From: Chrysomallon squamiferum
Lineage: Eukaryota > Mollusca > Gastropoda > Neomphalida > Peltospiridae
Assembly: GCA_012295275.1 (NCBI GenBank)
Contig: CM022671.1
Span: 13,557,178 to 13,621,177, forward strand
Length of the DNA stretch: 64,000 nucleotides
Direction: 5' to 3'
In this document: in pieces, positions 49,201 through 61,025 of the stretch
How the letters are laid out: each line of letters begins with the position of its first letter
How positions within the stretch are numbered: position 1 is the stretch's first letter
Translations under genes and position numbers: made by a program
Notes under the pieces: model-generated
What the model saw: only the letters and a program-made list of their open reading frames with translations
Told to the model about the DNA's origin: nothing
Databases searched by the model: none

Positions 49201-52200
49201 CAAATGCACATTAAAGTAAAAAAGAAAAATGTTGCATCAGCTCTGAATTACAATTACGATTATTAATTTATGTTTTTAACAGGATCCCATATCTCAGGTT
49301 ATCTTGGTACTGCAGTTGTTACGATCACTGAGTCACATTCATTGCAATTTGCCCATTCTAATCAAGTGTCATGCACCAGCAGCCGTCTTAGGCACTATGT
49401 CAGCATACATTAATGAGGCAGAAGTCCAGCTAAATGCCATAGACATTTTGGCAAAAATTGCTACATACATACCTCTACCGAATGAAAAGGTAAGTCATAA
49501 CCACTACATCATAAATCTCTGTAAAGTAGAAGGTCACCTGTATTTCACATTGTAAATTTAAGAATTACGAATAATTAGCTTACATGCATTTTTGTTAACA
49601 GTACTAAATTATTTAAAATCATCAATAATCATCATCATCTAACTTCTACTGAAATAATTGCTGTCAGTATTTAAGTATCTGTTTACTCATGTGTTTTTAT
49701 GGTACAAGATATTGGCTTTTTCAAAATTGTGGTATTTGGGCATAAAAGTTCATTTGATTTGACTGAAATATGTGTGTGTGTATACACCCACACAGTGAAA
49801 GATGAACAAAGTGGCTCAAATATGAATGTACAAATATCTAAATATTGTCTTCAAATTTAACTTAATAAAAAATATGAACAGTTGTTCCAACCTAACACAT
49901 TGTTTTATTTGGTTTTGTGATTTAGATTCCAATGCGTGAACCTGGTGTTGAATTGTTACTCCGTGCTGTACAACGCCACTCTTCATATATCCTTATTGTG
50001 CAGTCTGGATGTCGTACATTGTGTAATCTAGCAACCATGCTGTATGAAAGAGCCAATCAAATTATAGACAGTGGTATTTTAACTAGTTAAATCATAGATT
50101 GTTGTTTTTTAACCAGTCAAATCATAGACAATGATATCTTAACCAATAAAATCATTTATTTTTTAGAATTTAAGGCATACAGCTCTGATGAGATATTAAC
50201 TAATGAAATTCTTTAATGTTGATGTTGTTAATTTGTTAAAAGAGAAATGGAATTCTGTATTAGTTACACTGGATAAGCATTTAGAAATGAACATTTATAA
50301 AATAACCAGAATCACTGAAAAGAAAAGCAAAGGAATTGAATTGTGTTTTAGTTTAATGTTGTAATCTTGCTCATTTTTATAAAAATATATCACGATGATG
50401 ATTAGTCAGGCTTTGCACAAATTGTCTGAAAATATTTTATACAGTTAAATTTGATGGCCAGCTAGTGTCTTTGGTTGTCTTGGACAGGTGGTTGTCATGT
50501 AGAAGTGGCTGCAATAGCTGGCTTAACTTCATACAGATTTTTCACCTATTGTAATTATTATATTTTGTTAAGAACACTTTCATTGTAAGTTCTAAAAGTA
50601 TTTATTACCCTCATCTAAATATACATTCCAACAACACTATCTTCATTTCTTAATTATTTTGTTCTGTTTGACCATTTTTTAATGTTTTTTTTGTTTTTTT
50701 GTATAGGAAACCTGATTAACTCTGAGCATGGAATATGTTTAAGCAATTTAATGACATTGTTGGAGTACATGTATGAAAACTGCATGGCTGTTGTTCAAAA
50801 TGGCATTAGAGACTTCAGTGATGATCTTACAGTCAAAACAGACGGTCGCAAATTTTTGTACATCATGGCCAAATTAACACAACTACAGTGAGCATTTTCA
50901 TTATTATTGTTGTTTTTGTTTTTTCAGTTACTGTTAATGTTATTACACACAGGGAAAATCACAGATTTTTGAATAGGTTTCTAACATAAACATAAAGCAT
51001 GCTGACATCAGAATATATATGCTGAACATATTTTTCATGTCATAATTAATTAAATATATATAGTAATGGAATTAACTTCTGCTATAATAATTGCAAATAT
51101 AATTGTTTTTTAAAGTTGATTATTTATAAAAAATATGTTTATTAATTACATTTTTAATTATTTTTTTAATCTTCATTAAATCACTTCATTTATTAATGAT
51201 TTATAACATTGCAGCATTATGACTCAAATAATTAGCAGGTGAATTAGGTTTTGACAGTCCACTACATATATATATATATATATATAGTGGACTGTCAAAA
51301 CCTAATTCACTAGGGACCAGTGAGATGTGCCAGTTTAGACAGAGCATCTGTATTTAAAGATTAAAATGACATGAAATTGGAATATGGTTTATTATGAATG
51401 TAACAGTTAAATATCTTTTGCATATTAGCTAAGAAATAGTTAGGTAGAGAAATGAGCTGCATTAAAATTTTACTTGAATGCAGGATTTTATTTAAAAAAA
51501 AAAAAAAAAATTTTTTTATAACTGCTGTGTACCATCTTTCCTTCGAAACAATGTTAATCAAGATGACACTGTGATTACCCTGCATGCTTAATTTACAATG
51601 ATGCAATCTTCCATCCATGAAATTAGGGATATCATCATATGTTGTCTGCCTGGCTTTGAATGCCTAAATTCCCCCCCGGTTTAATTGGCTCTACATTGTT
51701 TACCATAGGATCATGGCTGTGTTTTGGTGCATTGCTGATGAATAAAATAATATTTTAATGTTGTTGGCACCTCTGCTGGTTACACTGTTGTAAACAGTCA
51801 TTAAAGAGTTGTGAAGTCATCCATTCTCTCCAGTTGCCTGTCAAGCTCACAAGTACAGATTCATGTTTGAGGATTTTGGCCTTTTCCAATTATCATTGGT
51901 TTCATTTTTTTTTCCTATTGCACTGCAGCACAGTGAAACTTTTTCTTTTTGAGTTTTATAAGCAAGTATCCTGTCCAGTAAGGCTCAAACAAACTGACCC
52001 ATTTTGTAGCAGTTAAGGATGTCATTTTTTTCAAAATTTCCAATTATTGTTGGTAGACACGTTTTAAAGTTGTCAACAATATCATGACTGGCATCTGCAT
52101 TGATGGAATTATCTGATGTTAAACTGAGTTTCCATTGAAGTAAAAATCAGTCAGAAAGGGACATTGTTTTGGCTCTTTCCTGCTGAAACCATTAATACAA

Positions 52201-55200
52201 CAGTCCATTCAGACTTTTTAACATACCAGTCGTTACTCACTTTCGTGCAGTTGCTGCTGATGGTCACATCATTTTAAAATATCAGATACTGTCAGTCTTC
52301 CATCATAAGTATTTCTGTTAACATACTGGTTTTAAGGAAGACTTTTCTGTTAATTTCACTTGAGACTGGAGTGAAAGTTCTATATATTTCAGTTTTTTAG
52401 ATCAGTATGAAAACAATAAGACAATACAAATTGTTTGACATGTGTGTTTATATTATATAACTTGTTCTTTTGTTCTGGAATTTACACCTGGAATCCCAAT
52501 AAACTAATCTCTGGATTAGTCAAGTTTTGTCCATAATAGATTAATAATAGCTGCATAGGACTTTGAAATAGTACTGGTGTAAAAGAATATTTGTTTTTTC
52601 AAGGAAAGTTACTACCAAATTCTTAAGATTGTGAATATAGTGATAAGATTAATTTTTGATAAACACAGTCATCAAAATTTGTCCTGCAAAGCCATGCACA
52701 TTCAATATTAAAAATTGATATTTTTGTCTCCAATGTGCAACTGAATGTATCATATTTTTCAAAATTTCTGGTTTTAGCATCCCCCCGACATCACACTCCA
52801 GGACTTGGTGTCTGTGGTGCTCATCCTCTCAGGATTTGCCACAAATTGCTAATCTACTCTTCAGACGATCTTAGCATTCCCTTCTTATAAAAATATTCTC
52901 CTGATAATTCATTGGTTATGGCCGAGGAGGTAGATAAATTTCATAAATTGTCCTAAAACGAATTCTACATTGCAGGACTTCTTGATGTGTACTAATTATA
53001 ATCTACCTAAGTCCCAGTATTTGTTAATTGCCCTTTAACCTGGTTGACAGTGTATGCAGTCAGTAGATAACAACTAATTGATCCTTTACCATAGTGCAGT
53101 TGTTAGCACAAAGAGTTAATTTCAATGGTTATGTTTTTGGTATTACAAGTAAATAAAATAAAACAAAATTTTAAAATGATACAAATACCATAGTTTTAAC
53201 AGCTCTGGTATACATCTCTCTATCCATATATGTCTTCTGTCTGTGTCTATGTCTCTTTGTATCTGTGTTGGTCAGTTAAGTTTATATTTTAATACAATGA
53301 ACTATTAACCAACTAAGTAGCATAATTTTTTATTTAAACTTCAGTAATACATTGTTTCCATAATTCAGTTCCAGGATTCATTTTGAATGCAAAACATACA
53401 GTAATGAAAATATAACAATATCTGTGACTAAAACTATTACAAAATAGATATTGATGGTAATGATTATAAATAACAGGGGATTCGGGTTTTTTTTAATCAA
53501 AATTGAAAGACTGGGTAATTTGTAGTAAATATACAAAACAGTGCTCTGTGTATTGAGTAAGTAGTTTCAACCACTTTAACAAGGCTAATACATACTGTTA
53601 CTATATACTCTGAACAACTATACCATGATGTTTATCCTATTATTTGTCTGCTTAACTAGTTAAAATCCCATTATCATAATCAGTGGTGTATATCAAAATG
53701 AAGAGTCATCAGTGGACTTACTTTGACATTTCAGGTTCAAATAAGTCACTTGGTCCTAATATTTTGACAAAAATTTCAGAGGTTATGTTATTGTAGCACT
53801 TTAATTAAACCCCATACAACATTTTTCAAACAGAGGGTGGAACAGCCTTACAATAGGATTATAGATAATAAAAGAATTATCAATGATAAATGGATTTGGG
53901 GATGAATGTTTCAACCCTCATTTAAAAAAAAAGGAAAATGCCTATTTTCAAAATGGAAGTAATGATAAAGTATCCAGACAAATGCCTCCCACAGTTTTTT
54001 CTCCACCTACCTACAAATTTAAATATATTTTTCTGAATCTTTCTTTGTAGTGGCATTGAGTCAGATTCAGTAGACACACACTTTATACAGTAATTACCAC
54101 AGAATGACACCTGAAAATAATCACAGAGTGGGGGGAACAGTATTTGAATATTTGCTGACACCAGTTTACATGGAAATGCAGATTAGTCAAAGTCCAGTTT
54201 TGACTTGGTAACATTAAAATGTACAATTATTAAATAATTGTTTTTCAGGCAGAGAAAGAATAGATGGTTAAAAATGTTACAAGAAAAGGAAAGCTTGGTT
54301 CAGAATTTAGAGGAATTATCAGATGATAGTAATTCTCCTCTGGTTTATCATCAAAAATCAAATAACAGCAACTCTCATCCAACACCTTATAATGTAATTG
54401 ATGGTGACAACCCTCAAATAACAACTGGTGTTGCGAATGACCATCACAGAGATGAAAGCATTCCCATACAAGTTGAACAGAAAGATGTTAGCATTCTTGA
54501 GAAAGATTATAGGGTCGCTGGACCTGTAAAGATTAAAGAAACAAATTCAGAAGGAATTCTAAAGAGATCAAGATCTTATGAAAATCTACGAAATTCTGAA
54601 AGACGTGTAAACTTTGACGATGACATTGCTCCTGGAGTGTATGACTCATCATCGACATCATCTAGTGATGTTGAGGAAACTGGATTGGAGGATGGAGCTG
54701 GAGATATTGGTAACATTTCAGAAAGCACTGCAAAAGTAAACATAAATTCTACTGTTGAAGAAAATACTGCTAAATTTACAAAAACAGAGGATCAAACTTA
54801 TGGAATGATATCTGATACAGCAAAGCATAACTTAGCAAAAACAAAAACTAAGAAGATAACAGCATATGACAATCCTATTTACATGGAAAGAGGTTGTGAG
54901 ATTTTACAGAATCATACAAATGATTCTTCTCTGAATATTAACACTCCTGAAATAACACCTTCTGCAAAAAATGTACTGAATACAGATGATGGTTGGAGAG
55001 ATGAAAATGAAGCAAACAAGAATGTGTCTTCATATGACGAAATAGATATTGTTCATGCTCTTGTACATTGTCAACCATCTCAAACCCAAAATAGCAACAT
55101 TTCACAATCTGGATCACAAGTCTGTCAGCCTGGGTCACATATTTCTAAGTCACAAGTTTCACAACCAAACAGAAATGTGATTTTAGAAAAAAAATAGTAG

Positions 55201-57422
55201 TCATGATACTATAAAGCAAAACATAAAATCACAATCAATAAAACCTGAGCCAAAAGAAACGACAGATACATTGACTAATTCAATGGATGATATTCGACAT
55301 AACCATAATGAAGATAGCAGAGACGTCTTTCTTTCTTCTTCTTCTTCAGAAGTGTTAAATTCCAGAAGTGCCAAAGTGGAAACAGTTTCTGGTCAACTTG
55401 CATTTGTGAATTCTTTAGATTGCTTTGAAGATCTCACTGATTGTTCAGCAGAAGACATAAATTTTCTCAGCAGACTCACAAAAGCTCAGGTAAAGAAATT
55501 TTTGCATTTGAATATTTTTTTTTTATTTATTAAATGTAGAAAAGCTAGAATTCTTCTGTAAAGTGTTAAAAGCTTTTTATTTCTTTCTCAATTGAAAAAT
55601 TATATGAAACCCTGTCCATTGGTTATTTTTACAGTGAATTAAACAAAATTTCTCAATATTTATTTATTGACTTAAAACTTTTTGTAATTAGCTGAGTAAT
55701 TAGATGGTAGAATTAAATTAGATAAATTCCAGATTTACATGAACAAGTCATTTTTTTTTATATTTATTATTAATATTTAAGTAATAGAAAATAAATTCAG
55801 TTAAATGGTAAGACAAAACAACATCTAAATTAACATTAACATAAACATAATATAAAACAATAATGCATTTTTAAAAAAACAGAATAAATAAACTGTACAA
55901 TGAATTTTCATATATAATTACTCATTTAACTAATTATACCAGTTCCACTAACTGGACAAAATATTACATATATTAAACATAAACTAAACATATACATCCA
56001 AAGACAACAATAAAAAAAGTCACTTCATACTATTTTCACTGATATTTCAGATTGTTTGTCGAGTGTGCTCTCTGGCTTTGCAAGATGAAGACAGACGAGC
56101 TTACAGCATTCTTGACCAGCCATTGAGAGATGTCTTAGAACAAGAACACTTGTCAAAGGTTCTGCAGCAGTTTGTTGCCAAGCAGTACAAATCTGAACAC
56201 ACACTGATGGATCTTGATCCGAGCACCGCTATCAGTCTGATTGATGCAGTCCGATACAGGTAGATAATATTTGAAGATATATTAATGTATGTATTACCAT
56301 CAAATCTATTTTTTAACAATGATAATTTGACAGACATATAAGAAACAGTCCAACCTTGTGGTGTGTGTGTGTGTGTCTGTGTGTGTGCGTGTGTGTATTT
56401 TTATGCAATGGTTGTGGGATATACACCTTAATTTTTTTGTCATAGAATAGGATATTTAGACTGATTTTGAACAGTTTTTAAATATGTCTTTTACTTGTTT
56501 TCTGAAAACGTTGTAAATGTCGTTTATTACTTTTCCTTAATAAAGATATAACACAAAAAATTTAAAGTAGCACAATGTTTACTTCAGTTAAGACCAATAC
56601 AGATAAAAATTAAATTAATAGTTTTAGCTTAAATTTAATGTTTGAAAATTCTAAAGATTTATTAAGTAAAGAAATGATATATTTATGAAATTTAATGTTT
56701 GAAAATTCTGAAGATTTATAGAAGTAAAGAAATGAAATATTTATGTTACGCAGATCACAGGTGGCTCCTGATGTTGTTCAGAATACACTGGTGGGTGTTG
56801 TCAGAAATATTAATGATCATCTTCGGCCATGTTGCTTACACCTGGCACTGGCTTTCTTTAATAACATATTTAATGATTTCAGTCTCAAAACTATTGTATC
56901 TGGTAAGCTGATGTTTGTTAATATGTATTGTCAGTATATTATTTTAAGTAATTTTGGGCAGGATTCACACAACTGAATATGTTACAGTAAATGTTTTTAA
57001 CAGAACCTATATTTTGAGTGGAATATTTATTTTGTACATGTTTTAAAATTATTAAGAATAAAAATTTATTAAAATATCTCATTAATTAATAAATGGTTCT
57101 GGTAAAATACTATTTTATTTACAGATGTGTGTTTAGTTACCGAGGATCAAAATTATTCAGACCAGAGCTAGTAGCAGATTTTTACAGATTCAAAGTTATA
57201 GCTTTTATTTGTTATAAGTATTGTCAAAGATAATTTGTGGAAATGAAGATCTAAACACATTATTTTTCACTTCTGTAAAGTGCTACTGTTTTATTCACAG
57301 ATCCAAACTTCTGTGCCAAATGTTTACATTATTTGGAGAATGATGTGGGAACTCTGCAAGACAGGTCTGGAAGTGATTCTGTCATTGGAAAACTAAGAAA
57401 TATTATGGGATTTATCAAATGA
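45484..57422 (+). CDS. Unrecognised protein of about 1014 residues with FHA-like N-terminus (13 exons, one frameshift)
   Basis: Exons: 45484-45580, 46351-46536, 47074-47240, 47675-47770, 48206-48307, 48764-48904, 49283-49489, 49926-50073, 50707-50887, 54249-55489, 56051-56259, 56754-56902, 57301-57422. Every junction has GT-AG sites and matching phase. Residues about 8-105 resemble an FHA domain: the C-terminal strands (FVNDKIITSE-LLPGSTIEIGDKILQFF) fit, but the usual GR and SxxH phosphothreonine-binding motifs are not seen. Residues 180-440 are helical and repeat-like (ARM/HEAT-type, tentative). Exon 10 is a long Ser/Asn/Gln-rich disordered segment. The conserved-looking C-terminus (856-1014) is helical with two CxxC pairs (CRVC, CAKC). 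Exon 10 shifts frame by one base inside an A8 run (55187-55194). Function unknown; a nuclear or cell-cycle role would be a guess from the FHA-like fold. Confidence 0.8.
46238..46283. repeat. (GT)n microsatellite in intron 1 of the FHA-like gene
   Basis: About 20 GT units with GGGTGTGGGCG interruptions, about 70 bp before exon 2. Confidence 0.9.
50888..54248 (+). other. Largest intron of the FHA-like gene
   Basis: 3.36 kb, donor GTGAGC, acceptor TTTTTCAG, phase 2. It contains a perfect 26-bp inverted repeat (51239-51310). From about 51.5 to 53.0 kb the sequence is less AT-rich than its surroundings, with Ser/Pro-codon-like stretches broken by stops in all frames. This could be an old transposon remnant, but no transposase motif was identified. 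Confidence 0.6.
51239..51310. repeat. Perfect 26-bp inverted repeat around an AT loop
   Basis: The left arm (51239-51264, GTGAATTAGG...CCACTA) is exactly complementary to the right arm (51285-51310) and they are separated by 20 bp of alternating AT. RNA or single-stranded DNA would fold into a stable hairpin. It may be a minimal foldback element or an intronic hairpin. No clear target duplication flanks it. Confidence 0.9.
55187..55194 (+). other. A8 run at the frame change in the FHA-like gene
   Basis: Upstream coding runs in one frame into TAG at 55195-55197. Downstream coding runs in the next frame, which has its own TAG at 55184-55186. The two frames overlap only across this A8 run. Seven As would restore continuity. 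Confidence 0.85.
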
Positions 57423-57806
57423 ATAAATTATCTGAAAATCTGTCAGATATGACATTCCGCATGCTGAATGATCTTAATATGTATTATACTCTATACAATA
57501 CGATTCATGAAGTGTTTCTTTAACCTCACAGTAATAAAATTAATCCATAAAGACTTCATATGTTGGTCCATATTCAGGAAGCAGGATAAATAACCATGAT
57601 TGAATGACAACTTTACATTTACACTTGAATAGTAAAATATTGTTGTTTAAATGTTTGTGTTTTGAGGCTGATCAAACATGCCTGCGAATTTTTAATATAG
57701 AACTTCCAGTTTATGTAAAACATATGCAGATTTTACTGGATTTTAAATGATGAAAGTTTTTTTTGTGTGTTTTTTTTTTTTTTTAATATTTATTTATTTC
57801 TTCTTA

Positions 57807-57846
<40 letters not shown>

Positions 57847-58098
57847 TTCACAAAAATAGAGTGAATTACTGATTAAAAAGCAGATCATGTGTTATCTATT
57901 GTACTAACTTGCGTAATTAACTGTCATTCATTGCATTTGATTAGAAATCTTCATCAATTTTTTTAATTTACCCTTTGAATTATCTTTACTGTCAAAGCTG
58001 ATAATATATTTTTAAACTTCAGTACATGCTCGAAGAATACACTGTTATGAATGGATCACATGTACAATAGATAACTGAATGATTGTCATTCAGTATAA

Positions 58099-58100
<2 letters not shown>

Positions 58101-58141
<41 letters not shown>
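58101..58141. repeat. (AC)n microsatellite
   Basis: About 20 AC units. Confidence 0.95.
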
Positions 58142-58142
<1 letters not shown>

Positions 58143-59334
58143 TAGTTATTTACTACACTTAAATCAAAAATTGAATTTTTTTTATACACTAGGTGCAATA
58201 ATAATATAACAATGGACAATATGCTTTACTTTTTAATTTATCAGTGACCATCTCTTACTGTTTGCTTACATTTATGATTATTTTTATTTATTAGTGTTTA
58301 TAACCAATTATTTTAGCTCATCCATCTATATTTTGGGTTACAGAATTGTATATGTTAATCGTGTATGTTTGTTAGAGATATAAGTATTTCATATGTGAGG
58401 CAGTAGTAAACACACATAATAATTATTGATATAAAAAGGTAAAAAATATTTGTTTTGTGTTGCCGGGTTTGACTGTCACCAAGAATCTATAAAAATTTCA
58501 ACTTTTCAAATTTGAACAAATTTTCCTTGATTATAGAAATATTTTTAAAATTCATCAAGATTCTTCAAGTATTTTACTATTATTATTGTTGTTGTTATTT
58601 TTGTTACTGCTGTAATTAACAATAATGAAAAAAAATAACATTAAATATATTATTGTTACAATTTTTATTATTCTTGTTATTATTAGTTATAGTTCTAGTA
58701 GTAATAGTACTTCAGCCACTGTCACTACAACTGTTATCACTATTAATATTACTGTTATTATCACCATCAGATACACATACAGACAGAAACTAATACATTT
58801 AAACACACACACACATGGTGAGTAATTATGATATTTATAGTACAAAAGTGTTTTATTCTGTTGATTTATTATAACTGATATCATGCTGCTTTAATCAAAT
58901 ATATTATGAAATTGCCTGTACTTGTTTTAGGTGATATAAAACAGTTTTCAGTGTTTATATAGATTTTCATCATTTCTTTCTGTTGTTGTGTTAAGTTTAT
59001 TCACTGCATCATTTTAATGAATTTGTATTATTAAATTTATTTTTAAAATGTATTTACATTTTAGTTTTGATTTACTGCAACTGTTATTTCTACTACTAAT
59101 TTTTTTACTACAACCAACCACTGTTATTATTTACTCATGCTATCAGATTAAATTTGTGTTGTATGATTTATAATCAAAATAATATTTGATCTGCCTGTGA
59201 TATATATATAATAATCAGTTATTTTAGTTTTCATTTTAGTCTTGTAATACCTGTGATATATTTTATTACTTCATATCTTTATCTTTATCAAGTATTTGTA
59301 TCATATCTGGGACTTATTTATTACACATACATAT

Positions 59335-59335
<1 letters not shown>

Positions 59336-59379
<44 letters not shown>
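59336..59379. repeat. (AC)n microsatellite
   Basis: About 22 AC units. Confidence 0.95.
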
Positions 59380-59380
<1 letters not shown>

Positions 59381-59882
59381 TAACATACATTACATCATAT
59401 TACACGCATAGATATATTAGTATGTTAATTTTAATTTTATATTTGTATTATTTTTACAATATACATAATTTAATATATAGAAATGGCAGCCTTATTGGTT
59501 TTATGTATTTATTAGTACATTTAGTTGTAAATAAATATTTTGTTGTAGCACGTTAGATAATTATATAAGATTACTGAAATAGATTTATAATCTATAGAAA
59601 AATGATGAAATATTTTACAAAAATAATGTGCAACAGGTTGTGAAATAAACTGTCAAATCAGACACTCTAGATTATTTTATTTCATTTTATTTCATTTTTA
59701 ATTTAGCTATTACTGAAGGTACAACAACATATATTTTGGGAGGAATATTTTTTTTTAATACCTTGGTGAGAGATCACTATTATAATACTGAGAGATAAAT
59801 GGTGAAAACTACAAAAAAAAAGAAAAAGAAAAAAAAAGGGTAAAATGAAAATTTATTGTAAAATGTTTATAGTTAGAGCATA

Positions 59883-60661
59883 CCGTATATACTTGTGTAC
59901 ATGGCGACCTTATGTATAAGTCGATGTGTATTTTAAGACCAAAAATTGCGTCATTTTAGGTATTACTTGTGTATAAGTCGACTGTAGATTCCAGGCACCG
60001 TCACTATTTTTAGACCAGTGTGACAGTGCCATGAAGGCCTCCATTGTACGCCTACTGTAACATAACTTGCACGAACATACCATAATAACGTAAATGCATG
60101 TATTACACGAGCTATAGCCTAAATGTATCATAAATAGTATCTCTTTAATGTAATAGGTCTAACATGGAGACCTAACTTACCGTTATATTTAGCCGTTCTA
60201 TGATTTACAAAATTTGTCGGTAGTGGATATTAATGACGATTGCAATATTATTTCACCAAATTCTTTACAATTAAACAAGTGAGTTTTGTTTATGAAATTA
60301 GGACCGATATTTAGTGCAATTTGGCAGAGAAGTCTGTATTCCTAGATCATTGCAAGACGCCGTAAGGCATAACGCCGTACTGACGGTTCTCTTGCTTATG
60401 TCATTAAACAGAAGAATATCATGTTTTACATTCATACTTGGTTTTGTTATTTAATTTTTCAAAATTTTTTATACGATAAAAGTATATTTTTGAAAAGCTG
60501 AAAGACCGCGATTATTTTAGATGCATCCCGTAGCAAAAAATAGTCAAAATGGTGACTCTTCAGCAACAGCTACAAAAGCATTACCTATGTATAAGCCGAC
60601 CCCCAAAATATTACCTTAATATAGTCTCCCAAAAATTCGACTTATACACAAGTATATATGG
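59883..60661 (+). mobile_element. TA-flanked non-autonomous DNA transposon
   Basis: The left end reads CCGTATATACTTGTGTA; the right end read from the other strand is CCATATATACTTGTGTA, matching at 16 of 17 positions. TA dinucleotides flank both ends (59881-59882 and 60662-60663). A sub-terminal motif TGTATAAGTCGA recurs near both ends in both orientations (near 59913, 59968, 60583 and 60640). The 779 bp carry no transposase frame. A TA target duplication fits the Tc1/mariner/pogo group; the family name is not assigned. Confidence 0.85.
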
Positions 60662-61025
60662 TAATTTAAACAAATGTGAAATATTACATAAACATTTTAA
60701 AGTGTTTTGTAAAGTACACATTTTTTTCTCATGTTATTGAACATTGCATTATTGATAGTTTGTTTTATGTCAATTTCACTTTAATAACAATAATAAATAA
60801 AAAGGAAGATGACATTTAAAAAAGGAACAATTTTGATAGATGAAATATATATTTTAAAATTATCTACTGTACACAACTTGGTTATGTTAAATGTTCTGAC
60901 AGTTTACTAAATGAGACATTCATTCTATGTTATATGGCCCTTCCTATTATTAATACTACTGTAATAGTGGAAAAGGATATTTATAAATATAAATAAAATG
61001 GAAAGTTTTTATTATTTTAAATTAA

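Larger units (their letters stand above)
57423..59882. other. 3' flank of the FHA-like gene
   Basis: Holds the probable 3' UTR (AATAAA at 57423-57428 and 57533-57538), poly-T runs (57767-57843), two AC microsatellites and AT-rich sequence. No coding exon is supported. Confidence 0.5.

Noticed and set aside
51361-53100. Possible transposase remnant in the big intron
   Set aside because: Base composition hints at former coding sequence, but stops occur in all frames and no catalytic motif could be identified.
55195-55197. Stop codon removed by A-to-I RNA editing (TAG to TGG) in the FHA-like gene
   Set aside because: More stops (TAG, TGA) follow at once in the same frame, so editing one codon would not restore the protein; a frame change in the A8 run explains it better.
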